This document shows, piece after piece, positions 6,385 through 12,858 of a DNA stretch of 18,298 bases (the stretch's first letter is position 1; every line of letters starts with the position of its first letter). The notes beneath the pieces are model-generated. The model was given only the letters and a program-made list of their open reading frames with translations, did not search any database and was not told the DNA's origin. The DNA comes from Virgibacillus salarius. GTDB lineage: Bacteria; Bacillota; Bacilli; Bacillales; Amphibacillaceae. A program made the translations under genes and the position numbers. The DNA lies in contig NZ_BAAACY010000013.1 of the NCBI RefSeq assembly GCF_039521925.1, forward strand, positions 1 through 18,298, given 5' to 3'.

Positions 6385-8220
6385 TTATTTATTTTTATCT
6401 TCCTCATCATCAACCTCTTGATAATCAGCATCCACCACATCATCATCGCTATTACCAGCCTGATCTGATTGCTGTGCTTGCTGCTCTTGTTGCATTTGTT
6501 CATACATTTTCACGGATAATTGTTGAACTTGCTCTTGAAGAGCTTCTTTCTTTTCTTTAATTTGTTCAATATCATCAGCTTCAATGGCTTTTTGCAATTC
6601 TTCCTTAGCAGCTTCTGCTTTTTGTTTTTCATCTTCAGAAACCTTATCTCCTAAATCTTTAATTGTTTTATCTGTTGTAAAGATTAGTTGATCAGCTTCA
6701 TTACGTAATTCAATTTCTTCGCGACGTTTTTTATCATCTTCCGCATTCTCTTCAGCTTCTTTAACCATGCGGTCTACTTCTTCATCTGATAGACCAGAAG
6801 AGGATTTGATTGTAATAGATTGTTCTTTATTTGTACCTAGATCTTTGGCACGTACATTTACAATACCATTCGCATCAATATCAAAGGAAACTTCAATTTG
6901 CGGTACTCCTCGTGGTGCTGGTGGAATATCCGTTAATTGAAAACGACCTAAAGTTTTATTATCTGCAGCCATTTCGCGTTCACCTTGTAGGACATGAATG
7001 TCTACTGCTGTTTGATTATCCGCTGCAGTCGAGAATACTTGAGAATGACTTGTTGGAATCGTTGTGTTACGCTCAATTAATTTCGTAGTTACAGATCCCA
7101 TTGTTTCAATACCAAGTGATAGAGGTGTTACATCTAATAATACAACATCCTTCACGTCACCTTGTAGGACACCGCCTTGAATTGCAGCACCTAAAGCAAC
7201 TACTTCATCAGGGTTAACTCCTTTAGACGGTTCTTTACCAATCGCTTGCTTGATTGCTTCTTGAACTGCAGGAATTCGTGTTGATCCTCCAACCAATATA
7301 ACTTTATCAATGTCACTTGCTGACAAATCAGCGTCAGACAAAGCCTTGCGAGTAGGCACCATTGTACGCTCTACCAACTCTGAAGAAAGTTCTTCGAATT
7401 TTGCTCTTGTTAGATTCATTTCTAAGTGCAGTGGTCCAGCTTCTCCAGCTGTAATAAATGGTAAAGAAATTTGTGTTTGAGATACCCCTGATAGATCTTT
7501 TTTCGCTTTCTCGGCAGCATCCTTTAAACGTTGTGTAGCCATTTTATCTTTTGATAGATCAATACCATTTTCCTTTTTAAATTCTTGTACCATGTAATCG
7601 ATAATAACCTCATCGAAGTCATCACCGCCAAGACGATTATCACCTGCTGTAGATACAACTTCAAATGTACCGTCACCGATATCTAGGATAGAAACGTCAA
7701 ACGTTCCGCCACCAAGGTCGTAGACCAAAATTGTTTGGTCTTCGTTTTCTTTATCTATGCCATAAGCTAGTGCCGCAGCGGTTGGCTCATTAATAATACG
7801 TTCTACTTCCAAACCAGCAATTTTACCAGCATCTTTTGTTGCTTGTCGCTCTGCATCATTAAAATATGCTGGAACTGTAATAACAGCTTTACTTACTGTT
7901 TCACCGATATAATCTTCTGCAAATGACTTAATATGTTGCAAGATAATAGCAGAAACTTCTTGCGGAGTAAATTCTTTATCTTCTATCTTCACTTTATAAT
8001 CTGTTCCCATATGGCGTTTTATAGATTGAATTGTGTTTGGATTAGTAATTGCTTGACGCTTTGCAACCTCTCCAACCTGTCTTTCACCATTTTTAAAAGC
8101 CACTACTGATGGAGTTGTACGGTTTCCTTCTGGGTTAGGTATTACTACTGACTCTCCACCTTCCATTACAGACACACAAGAGTTTGTTGTACCTAAATCA
8201 ATACCAATTATTTTACTCAT
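6385..8220 (-). CDS. dnaK: Molecular chaperone DnaK (Hsp70)
   Basis: DnaK is the ATP-driven Hsp70 chaperone of the cytosol. The nucleotide-binding domain shows the first phosphate loop GIDLGTTNSC (6-15), the second DLGGGTFDVS (168-177) and the adenosine-site motif ILVGGSTRIPAV (308-319). The hydrophobic linker DVVLLDVTPLSLG (358-370) leads into the substrate-binding domain (from about 375) and a helical lid. The tail is rich in Gln and acidic residues (ending DADYQEVDDEEDKNK). At 611 residues it is the compact Gram-positive type, with no insertion in the N-terminal quadrant. AAGGAGGAATAATC precedes the ATG, the strongest ribosome binding site in the operon. It lies 28 bases after grpE and is followed by a palindrome and terminator. 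Confidence 0.99.
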   Translation of the reverse strand: MSKIIGIDLGTTNSCVSVMEGGESVVIPNPEGNRTTPSVVAFKNGERQVGEVAKRQAITNPNTIQSIKRHMGTDYKVKIEDKEFTPQEVSAIILQHIKSFAEDYIGETVSKAVITVPAYFNDAERQATKDAGKIAGLEVERIINEPTAAALAYGIDKENEDQTILVYDLGGGTFDVSILDIGDGTFEVVSTAGDNRLGGDDFDEVIIDYMVQEFKKENGIDLSKDKMATQRLKDAAEKAKKDLSGVSQTQISLPFITAGEAGPLHLEMNLTRAKFEELSSELVERTMVPTRKALSDADLSASDIDKVILVGGSTRIPAVQEAIKQAIGKEPSKGVNPDEVVALGAAIQGGVLQGDVKDVVLLDVTPLSLGIETMGSVTTKLIERNTTIPTSHSQVFSTAADNQTAVDIHVLQGEREMAADNKTLGRFQLTDIPPAPRGVPQIEVSFDIDANGIVNVRAKDLGTNKEQSITIKSSSGLSDEEVDRMVKEAEENAEDDKKRREEIELRNEADQLIFTTDKTIKDLGDKVSEDEKQKAEAAKEELQKAIEADDIEQIKEKKEALQEQVQQLSVKMYEQMQQEQQAQQSDQAGNSDDDVVDADYQEVDDEEDKNK

Positions 8221-8248
8221 GATTATTCCTCCTTAGCTACGTAAACAA

Positions 8249-8848
8249 TTATTTATTAACTTTTACCATTGCTGGTCTAATAACACGATCTTTCAACTTA
8301 TAACCTTTTTGCAATTCCTCAACAATTACATTAGATGCCTTTTCTTCATCTTCTACTTGCATTACTGCGTGATGTAAATTTGGATCAAACTCCTCACCTA
8401 CTGTAGCTATCTCTTCTACACCTTGTGAAAAGAGAGCATCCTTTAATTGATTGTAGACCATCGTAATCCCATCAATTAAACTAGATGTTGCCTCTGTTTT
8501 TTCAACTTGCAACGCCCGTTCAAAATTATCCAATGCGGGTAACAATTCTTGGATTAAATCCTGGGATTTATATTTTCGCTCTGCGTCCCTTTCTTTTAAG
8601 GTACGTTTCTTGAAATTATTAAATTCTGCTTGAACCCTTAACATTCTCTGATATATTTCATCCTTCTCTTTCTGGAGTGTATCCAACTCACTCTGTTCAA
8701 TTGTCGAATGATTAGTTTTATCAGTTTCTACTTCTTCCTCTTTTGCATCGATTACTTCAATCGAGTCAGCAGTTTCTGCTTCTGCCTTTGCTTCTACTTT
8801 TTCTTCATCATCAGTAACGGTTCTCGTTTGTTTATCCTGTTCTTCCAC
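8249..8848 (-). CDS. grpE: Nucleotide exchange factor GrpE
   Basis: GrpE releases ADP from DnaK and acts as a thermosensor of the Hsp70 cycle. The 199-residue product has an acidic, probably disordered N-terminal tail (about 1-60, very rich in Glu/Asp), a long coiled-coil dimerisation helix (about 55-100, RMLRVQAEFNNFKKRTLKER), and the C-terminal beta domain (IATVGEEFDPNLHHAVMQVED ... LQKGYKLKDRVIRPAMVKV). The frame can be read from a TTG at 8863, but that codon is part of the TTGGAGGTG ribosome binding site. The GTG at 8848, 6 bases after GGAGGTG, is the real start. The 100-base gap from hrcA contains TGTTATAGT (8883-8891), a possible extended -10 without a good -35. Confidence 0.95.
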   Translation of the reverse strand: MEEQDKQTRTVTDDEEKVEAKAEAETADSIEVIDAKEEEVETDKTNHSTIEQSELDTLQKEKDEIYQRMLRVQAEFNNFKKRTLKERDAERKYKSQDLIQELLPALDNFERALQVEKTEATSSLIDGITMVYNQLKDALFSQGVEEIATVGEEFDPNLHHAVMQVEDEEKASNVIVEELQKGYKLKDRVIRPAMVKVNK

Positions 8849-8948
8849 GTGTGACACCTCCAATTTAAACTAACCAACATTCACTATAACACGTTGCACT
8901 TTTGAACGAAACAATAGCGAAGTCATGTTTTAATAAATTTCATAAGAT

Positions 8949-9980
8949 TTATTCATTGTTTTTATACCACATATACAGTGCTTCTGTCATTTCATGTGAC
9001 AAAATATTTAGTAATGAAATAACTCTTCGATACTCCATTCTTGTTGGGCCAAGTAATGCAATTGTCCCCGTCTGATCTTCTCCTAAGTGATAAGCTGCAG
9101 TAATTAAGCTCAGTTCTTTAATGGCTTCGACATTGTTCTCTCTTCCGATGGATACTTTAATCCCATCCTTGGACTGTTTCAGCATACTTGCAATCTCATC
9201 CTCATTTTCGATCATTGCATAGAAAGAACGTATTTTATCTACATCATTAAATTCCGGTTGCATCAGCATATTAGATTTTCCACCAATATATAATTTAACC
9301 GGATGATCTTGAATAAGTGCTGCATTCAAGTAATGGTATGAATTCTCTAGATTGGATACGTACTTTTTCATCATGGAAGCAATTTGTGAATTGAATTTTT
9401 CTGCCAATTGTATAATTGGTACGCCACTCAATTGGTCATTCATAATATTTACCATCTTTTCTATATCAGATGGTTCAATTTCATGAGGTATAGAAAATGA
9501 CCGATGTTCCACATGACCAGTATTTGTAACAAGAATAGCAACCGCCGTATTCGACGATAAGGTAATAATTTGAATTTGCTTTAATTTTGTTTCAAATATT
9601 TCAGGTCCCAGAATGATCGTTGTATAGTTGGTTAATCGAGATAGAACTTCTGCTGACATCTGAACAATTTGTTCAAATTCAAAGAAATTATCTTGAATAA
9701 TATGCTTAATCACATCGCCGTCTTCATGCATTATACTTGGAGAAATGAGGTGGTCGACGTAATATCGGTACCCTTTTTCTGAAGGTACACGTCCTGAAGA
9801 TGAATGCGTCTTCTCAAGGAAGCCCATATCCTCTAGATCCGCCATTTCGTTTCGTATGGTTGCAGCGCTAAATGAAATATGCTCTTTTTTCGATATAGCG
9901 CGTGAGCCAACAGGATGTGCCGACTCGATGAAATCATCAATAATTACTTGTAAAATCAATAATTGCCTTTCTGTTAACAT
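8949..9980 (-). CDS. hrcA: Heat-inducible transcriptional repressor HrcA
   Basis: HrcA binds CIRCE and represses class I heat-shock genes; its activity depends on GroE. The 343-residue protein matches the family length. The N-terminal winged helix-turn-helix (about 1-75) is clear: MLTERQLLILQVIIDDFIES, HPVGSRAISKK, SAATIRNEMADLEDMGFLEKTHSSSGRVPSEKGYRYYVDHL. A GAF-like dimerisation region follows, ending ISLLNILSHEMTEALYMWYKNN. The ATG at 9980 has AGAGGTG 6 bases upstream. A GTG in frame at 10001 lies within CIRCE and is not a start. A perfect CIRCE sits in its own leader, so the operon is autoregulated. Next downstream is grpE, 100 bases away. Confidence 0.98.
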   Translation of the reverse strand: MLTERQLLILQVIIDDFIESAHPVGSRAISKKEHISFSAATIRNEMADLEDMGFLEKTHSSSGRVPSEKGYRYYVDHLISPSIMHEDGDVIKHIIQDNFFEFEQIVQMSAEVLSRLTNYTTIILGPEIFETKLKQIQIITLSSNTAVAILVTNTGHVEHRSFSIPHEIEPSDIEKMVNIMNDQLSGVPIIQLAEKFNSQIASMMKKYVSNLENSYHYLNAALIQDHPVKLYIGGKSNMLMQPEFNDVDKIRSFYAMIENEDEIASMLKQSKDGIKVSIGRENNVEAIKELSLITAAYHLGEDQTGTIALLGPTRMEYRRVISLLNILSHEMTEALYMWYKNNE

Positions 9981-9994
9981 GATGATCACCTCTG

Positions 9995-10021
9995 TTAGCA
10001 CTCAACCTTATCGAGTGCTAA
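9995..10021 (-). promoter_or_regulatory. CIRCE operator (HrcA binding site)
   Basis: TTAGCACTC (9995-10003), a 9-base spacer and GAGTGCTAA (10013-10021) form a perfect match to the CIRCE consensus. It begins 5 bases downstream of the -10 box and ends 14 bases before the hrcA start, so it covers the transcription start and leader. It can block transcription when bound by HrcA and forms a hairpin in the mRNA. Confidence 0.98.
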
Positions 10022-10026
10022 TGCTA

Positions 10027-10060
10027 ATTATAAATTACCAAATCCACTTTTCTTTGTCAA
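10027..10060 (-). promoter_or_regulatory. Promoter of hrcA-grpE-dnaK with unusual spacing
   Basis: A perfect -35 TTGACA (10055-10060) and a perfect -10 TATAAT (10027-10032) are present on the minus strand, but 22 bases separate them instead of about 17. The -10 is placed relative to CIRCE just as in B. subtilis. A 17-base spacing from TTGACA would instead give TAATTT (10032-10037), a poor -10. Confidence 0.75.
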
Positions 10061-10092
10061 CGAAATGACTTGTATCTCAGTATGTGCCATAT

Positions 10093-10126
10093 AAAATAAC
10101 CTGTACAAAAGAGAACAGGCTATTTT
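10093..10126 (-). terminator. Terminator of hemW
   Basis: AAAATAACCTGT (10093-10104) pairs with ACAGGCTATTTT (10115-10126) with one G-U pair and a 10-base loop. A/T-rich flanks occur on both sides, so it may act in both directions. It lies between hemW (stop at 10167) and the hrcA promoter and insulates the heat-shock operon. Confidence 0.8.
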
Positions 10127-10166
10127 TACATATATCTCTTATCAATCAATCTTAGTGTCGACGTGA

Positions 10167-11321
10167 CTATATTTGTACGGAATCCTCTAATAGAAATCTT
10201 TCGAATACTTCATTAGCTAATAATTTTCCTTCACTGGTTAAGCGAATCGACATATCATCCTCCTGTAACCAGCCCTTCTGCACAAGACTTTCAATGGATG
10301 ACTTATACAACTTATCAGGAAAGAATCCAAATCTAGATGCAAAGGTCTGTTTGTTTACACCTTGCATTTTTCGTAAACCTAAAAACATTTCTTCCTCAAT
10401 CTGTTCTTTATTATTAATTTGATCAATATGGAGAACAGGTTTGCCATCAGCCATTGCCTGTTTGATATATGCTGGTAATGGTCTTATATTGCCATACCTC
10501 TTGCCTGGAATATACCCGTATGCACCTGCTCCAAAACCATAATAATAATTATTATCCCAGTATGTTAAATTATGCTTGCTTTCAAACCCAGCTTTCGCAA
10601 AGTTACTTATCTCATATTGCAGTAATCCATGTTTTTTTGTAGTATCGGTTAAAATATGATACATTTCAACTTCTTCTTCCTGAGCTGGACGTTGCAGTTT
10701 TCCTTTTTTATGACGCTGAAAGAATACTGTTTTCGGTTCAATTTGCAATGCATACGTAGATAAATGTGGTAGTCCCAGTGCCATGGCCTGATTCAAAGAA
10801 TTTTTGAAATGATCAATTGTTTGATTAGGTAGTGCATATATTAGGTCTGTACTAATATTAGTTATTCCGTTATTCTGAAGTAATTCAACAGTTTCATAAA
10901 CATCCTTTACCTTGTGCAATCTACCTAGCTCTTTTAACATATGATCATCAAAAACTTGTACGCCAAGTGAGACTCTATTCACACCATATGTTTTTAATAA
11001 CTTGACCTTTTCGTCATTAAAATCACCTGGGTTTGCTTCAATCGTGTACTCTTCACATTGAGTCATATCAAATTTCTTATCAATAAATGAGAGCAGTGAT
11101 TCTAGTTGGTTAACAGATAAAGCTGTCGGAGTTCCTCCACCTATAAAAACCGTCTTTACTTTATTACCTGTATCGTCTACATATGTAGAAATCTCATTCT
11201 TTAATGCAACAAGATAATCATTAGCTCTCTTTTCATTATAAAAGAACTTTGTAAAGTCACAGTAGTAACAAATTTGCTGACAAAACGGGATATGGATATA
11301 TACAGATTGAATTGCATTCAT
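10167..11321 (-). CDS. hemW: Radical SAM heme chaperone HemW
   Basis: HemW is a radical-SAM family heme-binding protein, long annotated as coproporphyrinogen III oxidase HemN. The 4Fe-4S motif is C14-x3-C18-x2-C21-D-F, lacking the fourth cysteine (CxC) of true HemN. The HNLTYW heme-associated motif is at 250-255, and GGGTP is at 61-65. These support HemW and not HemN. The start is the ATG at 11321 (384 residues), 7 bases after AAGGAG. The frame stays open for 52 codons upstream, but that stretch has no family similarity, contains the -10 box of a promoter and a long hairpin, and is leader. In B. subtilis hemW lies directly between lepA and hrcA. Here it is separated from lepA by about 1.5 kb and has its own promoter. 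Confidence 0.93.
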   Translation of the reverse strand: MNAIQSVYIHIPFCQQICYYCDFTKFFYNEKRANDYLVALKNEISTYVDDTGNKVKTVFIGGGTPTALSVNQLESLLSFIDKKFDMTQCEEYTIEANPGDFNDEKVKLLKTYGVNRVSLGVQVFDDHMLKELGRLHKVKDVYETVELLQNNGITNISTDLIYALPNQTIDHFKNSLNQAMALGLPHLSTYALQIEPKTVFFQRHKKGKLQRPAQEEEVEMYHILTDTTKKHGLLQYEISNFAKAGFESKHNLTYWDNNYYYGFGAGAYGYIPGKRYGNIRPLPAYIKQAMADGKPVLHIDQINNKEQIEEEMFLGLRKMQGVNKQTFASRFGFFPDKLYKSSIESLVQKGWLQEDDMSIRLTSEGKLLANEVFERFLLEDSVQI

Positions 11322-11343
11322 ATTAGTGCTCCTTACGAAAAGG

Positions 11344-11386
11344 AAAAAGGAAAAACTGTTTTCCAATTTAACAGCTCTCCCTTTCC
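11344..11386 (-). promoter_or_regulatory. Long hairpin in the hemW leader (possible attenuator)
   Basis: Read as minus-strand RNA, 11386-11370 pairs with 11360-11344 over 17 consecutive base pairs, of which about five are G-U, around a 9-base loop. The 3' arm ends in UUUUU, then CC and UUUU, and the hemW Shine-Dalgarno sequence (11329-11334) follows 9 bases later. It resembles an intrinsic terminator or attenuator placed between promoter and start codon. No known riboswitch class was recognised. Confidence 0.55.
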
Positions 11387-11463
11387 GTTTCAGATATTGA
11401 TGATCCTTTATTCTAAAATTACCATAAAGACTTCTAATTGCTAATTGTATCTTTGTGTATTTT

Positions 11464-11492
11464 ATTATATCTAACATTATTTATCAAGCCAA
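11464..11492 (-). promoter_or_regulatory. Candidate sigma-A promoter of hemW
   Basis: TTGGCT (11487-11492, 4/6 match) is followed after 17 bases by a perfect TATAAT (11464-11469) on the minus strand. Transcription near 11457 would give a leader of about 136 bases containing the hairpin at 11344-11386. Confidence 0.6.
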
Positions 11493-11728
11493 ATAGCTCC
11501 TTGGAAGGATAAGCAAACTCCTAATACTGTAATCATTATGGGTATCATTAAACCTCATTTTTCCCTTAATTTAATTGCACCTACCAGCATTCCACCTTGA
11601 TAAGAACTTTGAAGAAAACTTAAATCTAGAGAATTTCCTCGTAGAACTTGGTCCACGATGCAAGGTATACCCATGAGTAAAGGATCGAAGAAGAAAAAGA
11701 GTTTATTATAATGAGAATGATGAACATG
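11477..11728 (-). pseudogene. Decayed fragment of an MFS-type transporter
   Basis: One reading frame between stop codons at 11729 and 11477 carries only one internal TGA (11555-11557). Conceptually it reads LFFFFDPLLMGIPCIVDQ..., RGNSLDLSFLQSSYQGGM..., LVGAIKLREK, stop, then GLMIPIMITVLGVCLSFQ.... The order hydrophobic segment, 'P(L)IVDQVL-G-S-LD-LQSSYQ-GMLVGAI', basic cytoplasmic turn, hydrophobic segment is what I recall of the TM7-TM8 region of MFS efflux proteins (MFS_3/macrolide-efflux type). There is no ribosome binding site, both ends are missing, and the stop falls where a basic residue of the loop would sit. The 3' end overlaps the hemW promoter. Similarity is from memory; it may be chance. 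Confidence 0.45.
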
Positions 11729-11848
11729 TTATTTTAAGCTATGTAGTTTGTTTCATTTTGATTTCTCGCAAAATTTATGTGAATTTGAATGATCTCCCAA
11801 GGGGATGGATATATAGAACAAGTTAATACGAAGGGGAAGAGAAAAACG

Positions 11849-11881
11849 AAAAACCCCTCACTACATTTAATGAGGGTTTTT
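11849..11881 (-). terminator. Terminator of the small gene at 11910-12176
   Basis: AAAAACCCCTCA (11849-11860) pairs with TGAGGGTTTTT (11871-11881) with one bulged C and a 10-base loop. The minus strand continues TTTTTCG and TTTTTC. It lies 28 bases after the stop codon of the small gene. Confidence 0.85.
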
Positions 11882-11909
11882 CATGATTATTAGCATCTAG
11901 AGCCTTCTT

Positions 11910-12176
11910 TTACTGAATATTATTTGCTGTTTGTTGCTGTGAATTACCAGTTTCACCTTGTATAGCACTGGATAATTGTTGCACATTCTGATTGGTAGTC
12001 ATATTTTGTAAAGGTTGAGTCAATTGTTGAGCTCCAGAATTATTTAATGCATTAGAAATGGTTTGAGGCAAATTTTTAAATGTTCCATTTTGAACTCCTC
12101 TTGTAATACCATAAATAGCTGCTCCTGCAGCTCCAATAGCAAGTATTGACGTCATCATACCTTGTCGGTTATTCAT
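11910..12176 (-). CDS. Small hypothetical protein with one N-terminal membrane segment
   Basis: I do not recognise this 88-residue protein with certainty. Residues about 7-27 (MMTSILAIGAAGAAIYGITRG) form a small-residue-rich hydrophobic segment, probably a single membrane anchor. The remainder is rich in Gln, Asn, Ser and Thr (QQLTQPLQNMTTNQNVQQLS) and probably disordered. The N terminus recalls short Bacillaceae proteins of the YrzQ/DUF3918 type (MNRT.TSLLA.GAGA), but the tail differs. The start at 12176 has AAAGGGTG upstream at good spacing; the frame stays open further upstream without support. It has a clear terminator and stands alone between lepA and hemW. Two TATAAT boxes (12252-12257, 12276-12281) lie upstream without good -35 partners. 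It is probably a real gene because start signal, composition and terminator agree. Confidence 0.72.
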   Translation of the reverse strand: MNNRQGMMTSILAIGAAGAAIYGITRGVQNGTFKNLPQTISNALNNSGAQQLTQPLQNMTTNQNVQQLSSAIQGETGNSQQQTANNIQ

Positions 12177-12298
12177 ATATTTATCACCCTTTGTGTGTTG
12201 TTCTTGTGCTTCCGTTTTAGTTTTACAAAACACACCAAAAGTATACGAATGATTATACCTCATTTTATTCCATTGATTATACTATTTAACAAATTAGT

Positions 12299-12325
12299 CT
12301 TCGTTCTATACAGTATTGAACGAAG
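12299..12325. other. 8-bp hairpin upstream of the small gene
   Basis: CTTCGTTC (12299-12306) and GAACGAAG (12318-12325) form a perfect 8-bp inverted repeat with an 11-base loop, about 125 bases before the start of the small gene and just upstream of its possible -10 boxes. There is no T-tract. It could be an operator or a remnant of a terminator. Confidence 0.4.
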
Positions 12326-12419
12326 GAATTGATGAATTGTAACAAAGTGGTAAACATTATAAATAATCACTGATTAAAAAATAACTACAGAGTGCTTATG
12401 AAAAGACTTTCTATATGAA

Positions 12420-12665
12420 TGTTTTCCCCACTGTCACTGGGTCAACTAAAAGGATTTTCCCAGCTGATTTCATCAATGCTATATAAAAGATGCTATTTTT
12501 AGGTCTATTCCATACAAAAAGTAGGGTTTAGAGAAAAGATCTGTATCAGCGAAAGTGATGGATATACATTTAGACTCTCGCAGGAAACCGCCTTTTGCTT
12601 CCGAGGAAGTTGAGGTGTTGCCAGGAGAAAGCGAAGTGTATATCCTCCTGGCGTTACAAACGGCT
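12420..12665. repeat. Interspersed structured repeat between lepA and the small gene
   Basis: This GC-richer stretch has no supported gene. It contains nested inverted repeats: GGATATACA (12560-12568) with TGTATATCC (12637-12645), GCCAGGAG (12620-12627) with CTCCTGGC (12645-12652), and CTGGG (12437-12441) with CCCAG (12459-12463). The segments CGCAGGAAACCGCCTTTTGC and GAGGAAGTTGAGGTGTTGCC resemble, as I remember them, a dispersed repeat common in Virgibacillus/Oceanobacillus genomes. A 66-codon minus-strand open frame here (12479-12679) is a by-product. The rest of 12177-12858 holds only the hairpin at 12299 and the lepA terminator. Confidence 0.55.
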
Positions 12666-12774
12666 ATCCATATATTCAAAAAATAAACTTGCAGTGAGTT
12701 TTTTTATCACGCTTTAAGCTCTTTAGAGCCCCCGCATAGCCAGAGGAGAGGTATTCTAAACCATTAATAAATAG

Positions 12775-12808
12775 TACTGCCACCAACATATTCAATGTGG
12801 TGGCAGTA
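12775..12808 (-). terminator. Terminator of lepA
   Basis: TACTGCCACC (12775-12784) pairs with GGTGGCAGTA (12799-12808). After one bulge the stem continues with ACAT/ATGT inside. On the minus strand the stem is followed by CTATTTATTAA, a weak U-rich tail. It lies 50 bases after the lepA stop. The strong stem makes termination likely. Confidence 0.75.
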
Positions 12809-12858
12809 GAGTAGCAAAGCGTCTATTTTTCAATTTGATATATCCTTAAAACGTTGAT

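Noticed and set aside
8883..8891. TGTTATAGT as an internal grpE promoter.
   Set aside because: The extended -10 looks acceptable, but there is no -35 at proper distance and the hrcA-grpE gap needs no promoter.
11322..11477. Fifty-two-codon N-terminal extension of hemW.
   Set aside because: It has no similarity to HemW, contains a -10 box and a long hairpin, and a strong AAGGAG lies before the internal ATG at 11321.
11658..11708. Plus-strand short frame ending KKKKSLL.
   Set aside because: Only 16 codons, a poor ribosome binding site and no recognisable match; it lies on the strand opposite the transporter remnant.
12479..12679. Sixty-six-codon minus-strand open frame.
   Set aside because: It lies wholly within a structured interspersed repeat, lacks a ribosome binding site, and has no protein-like composition.
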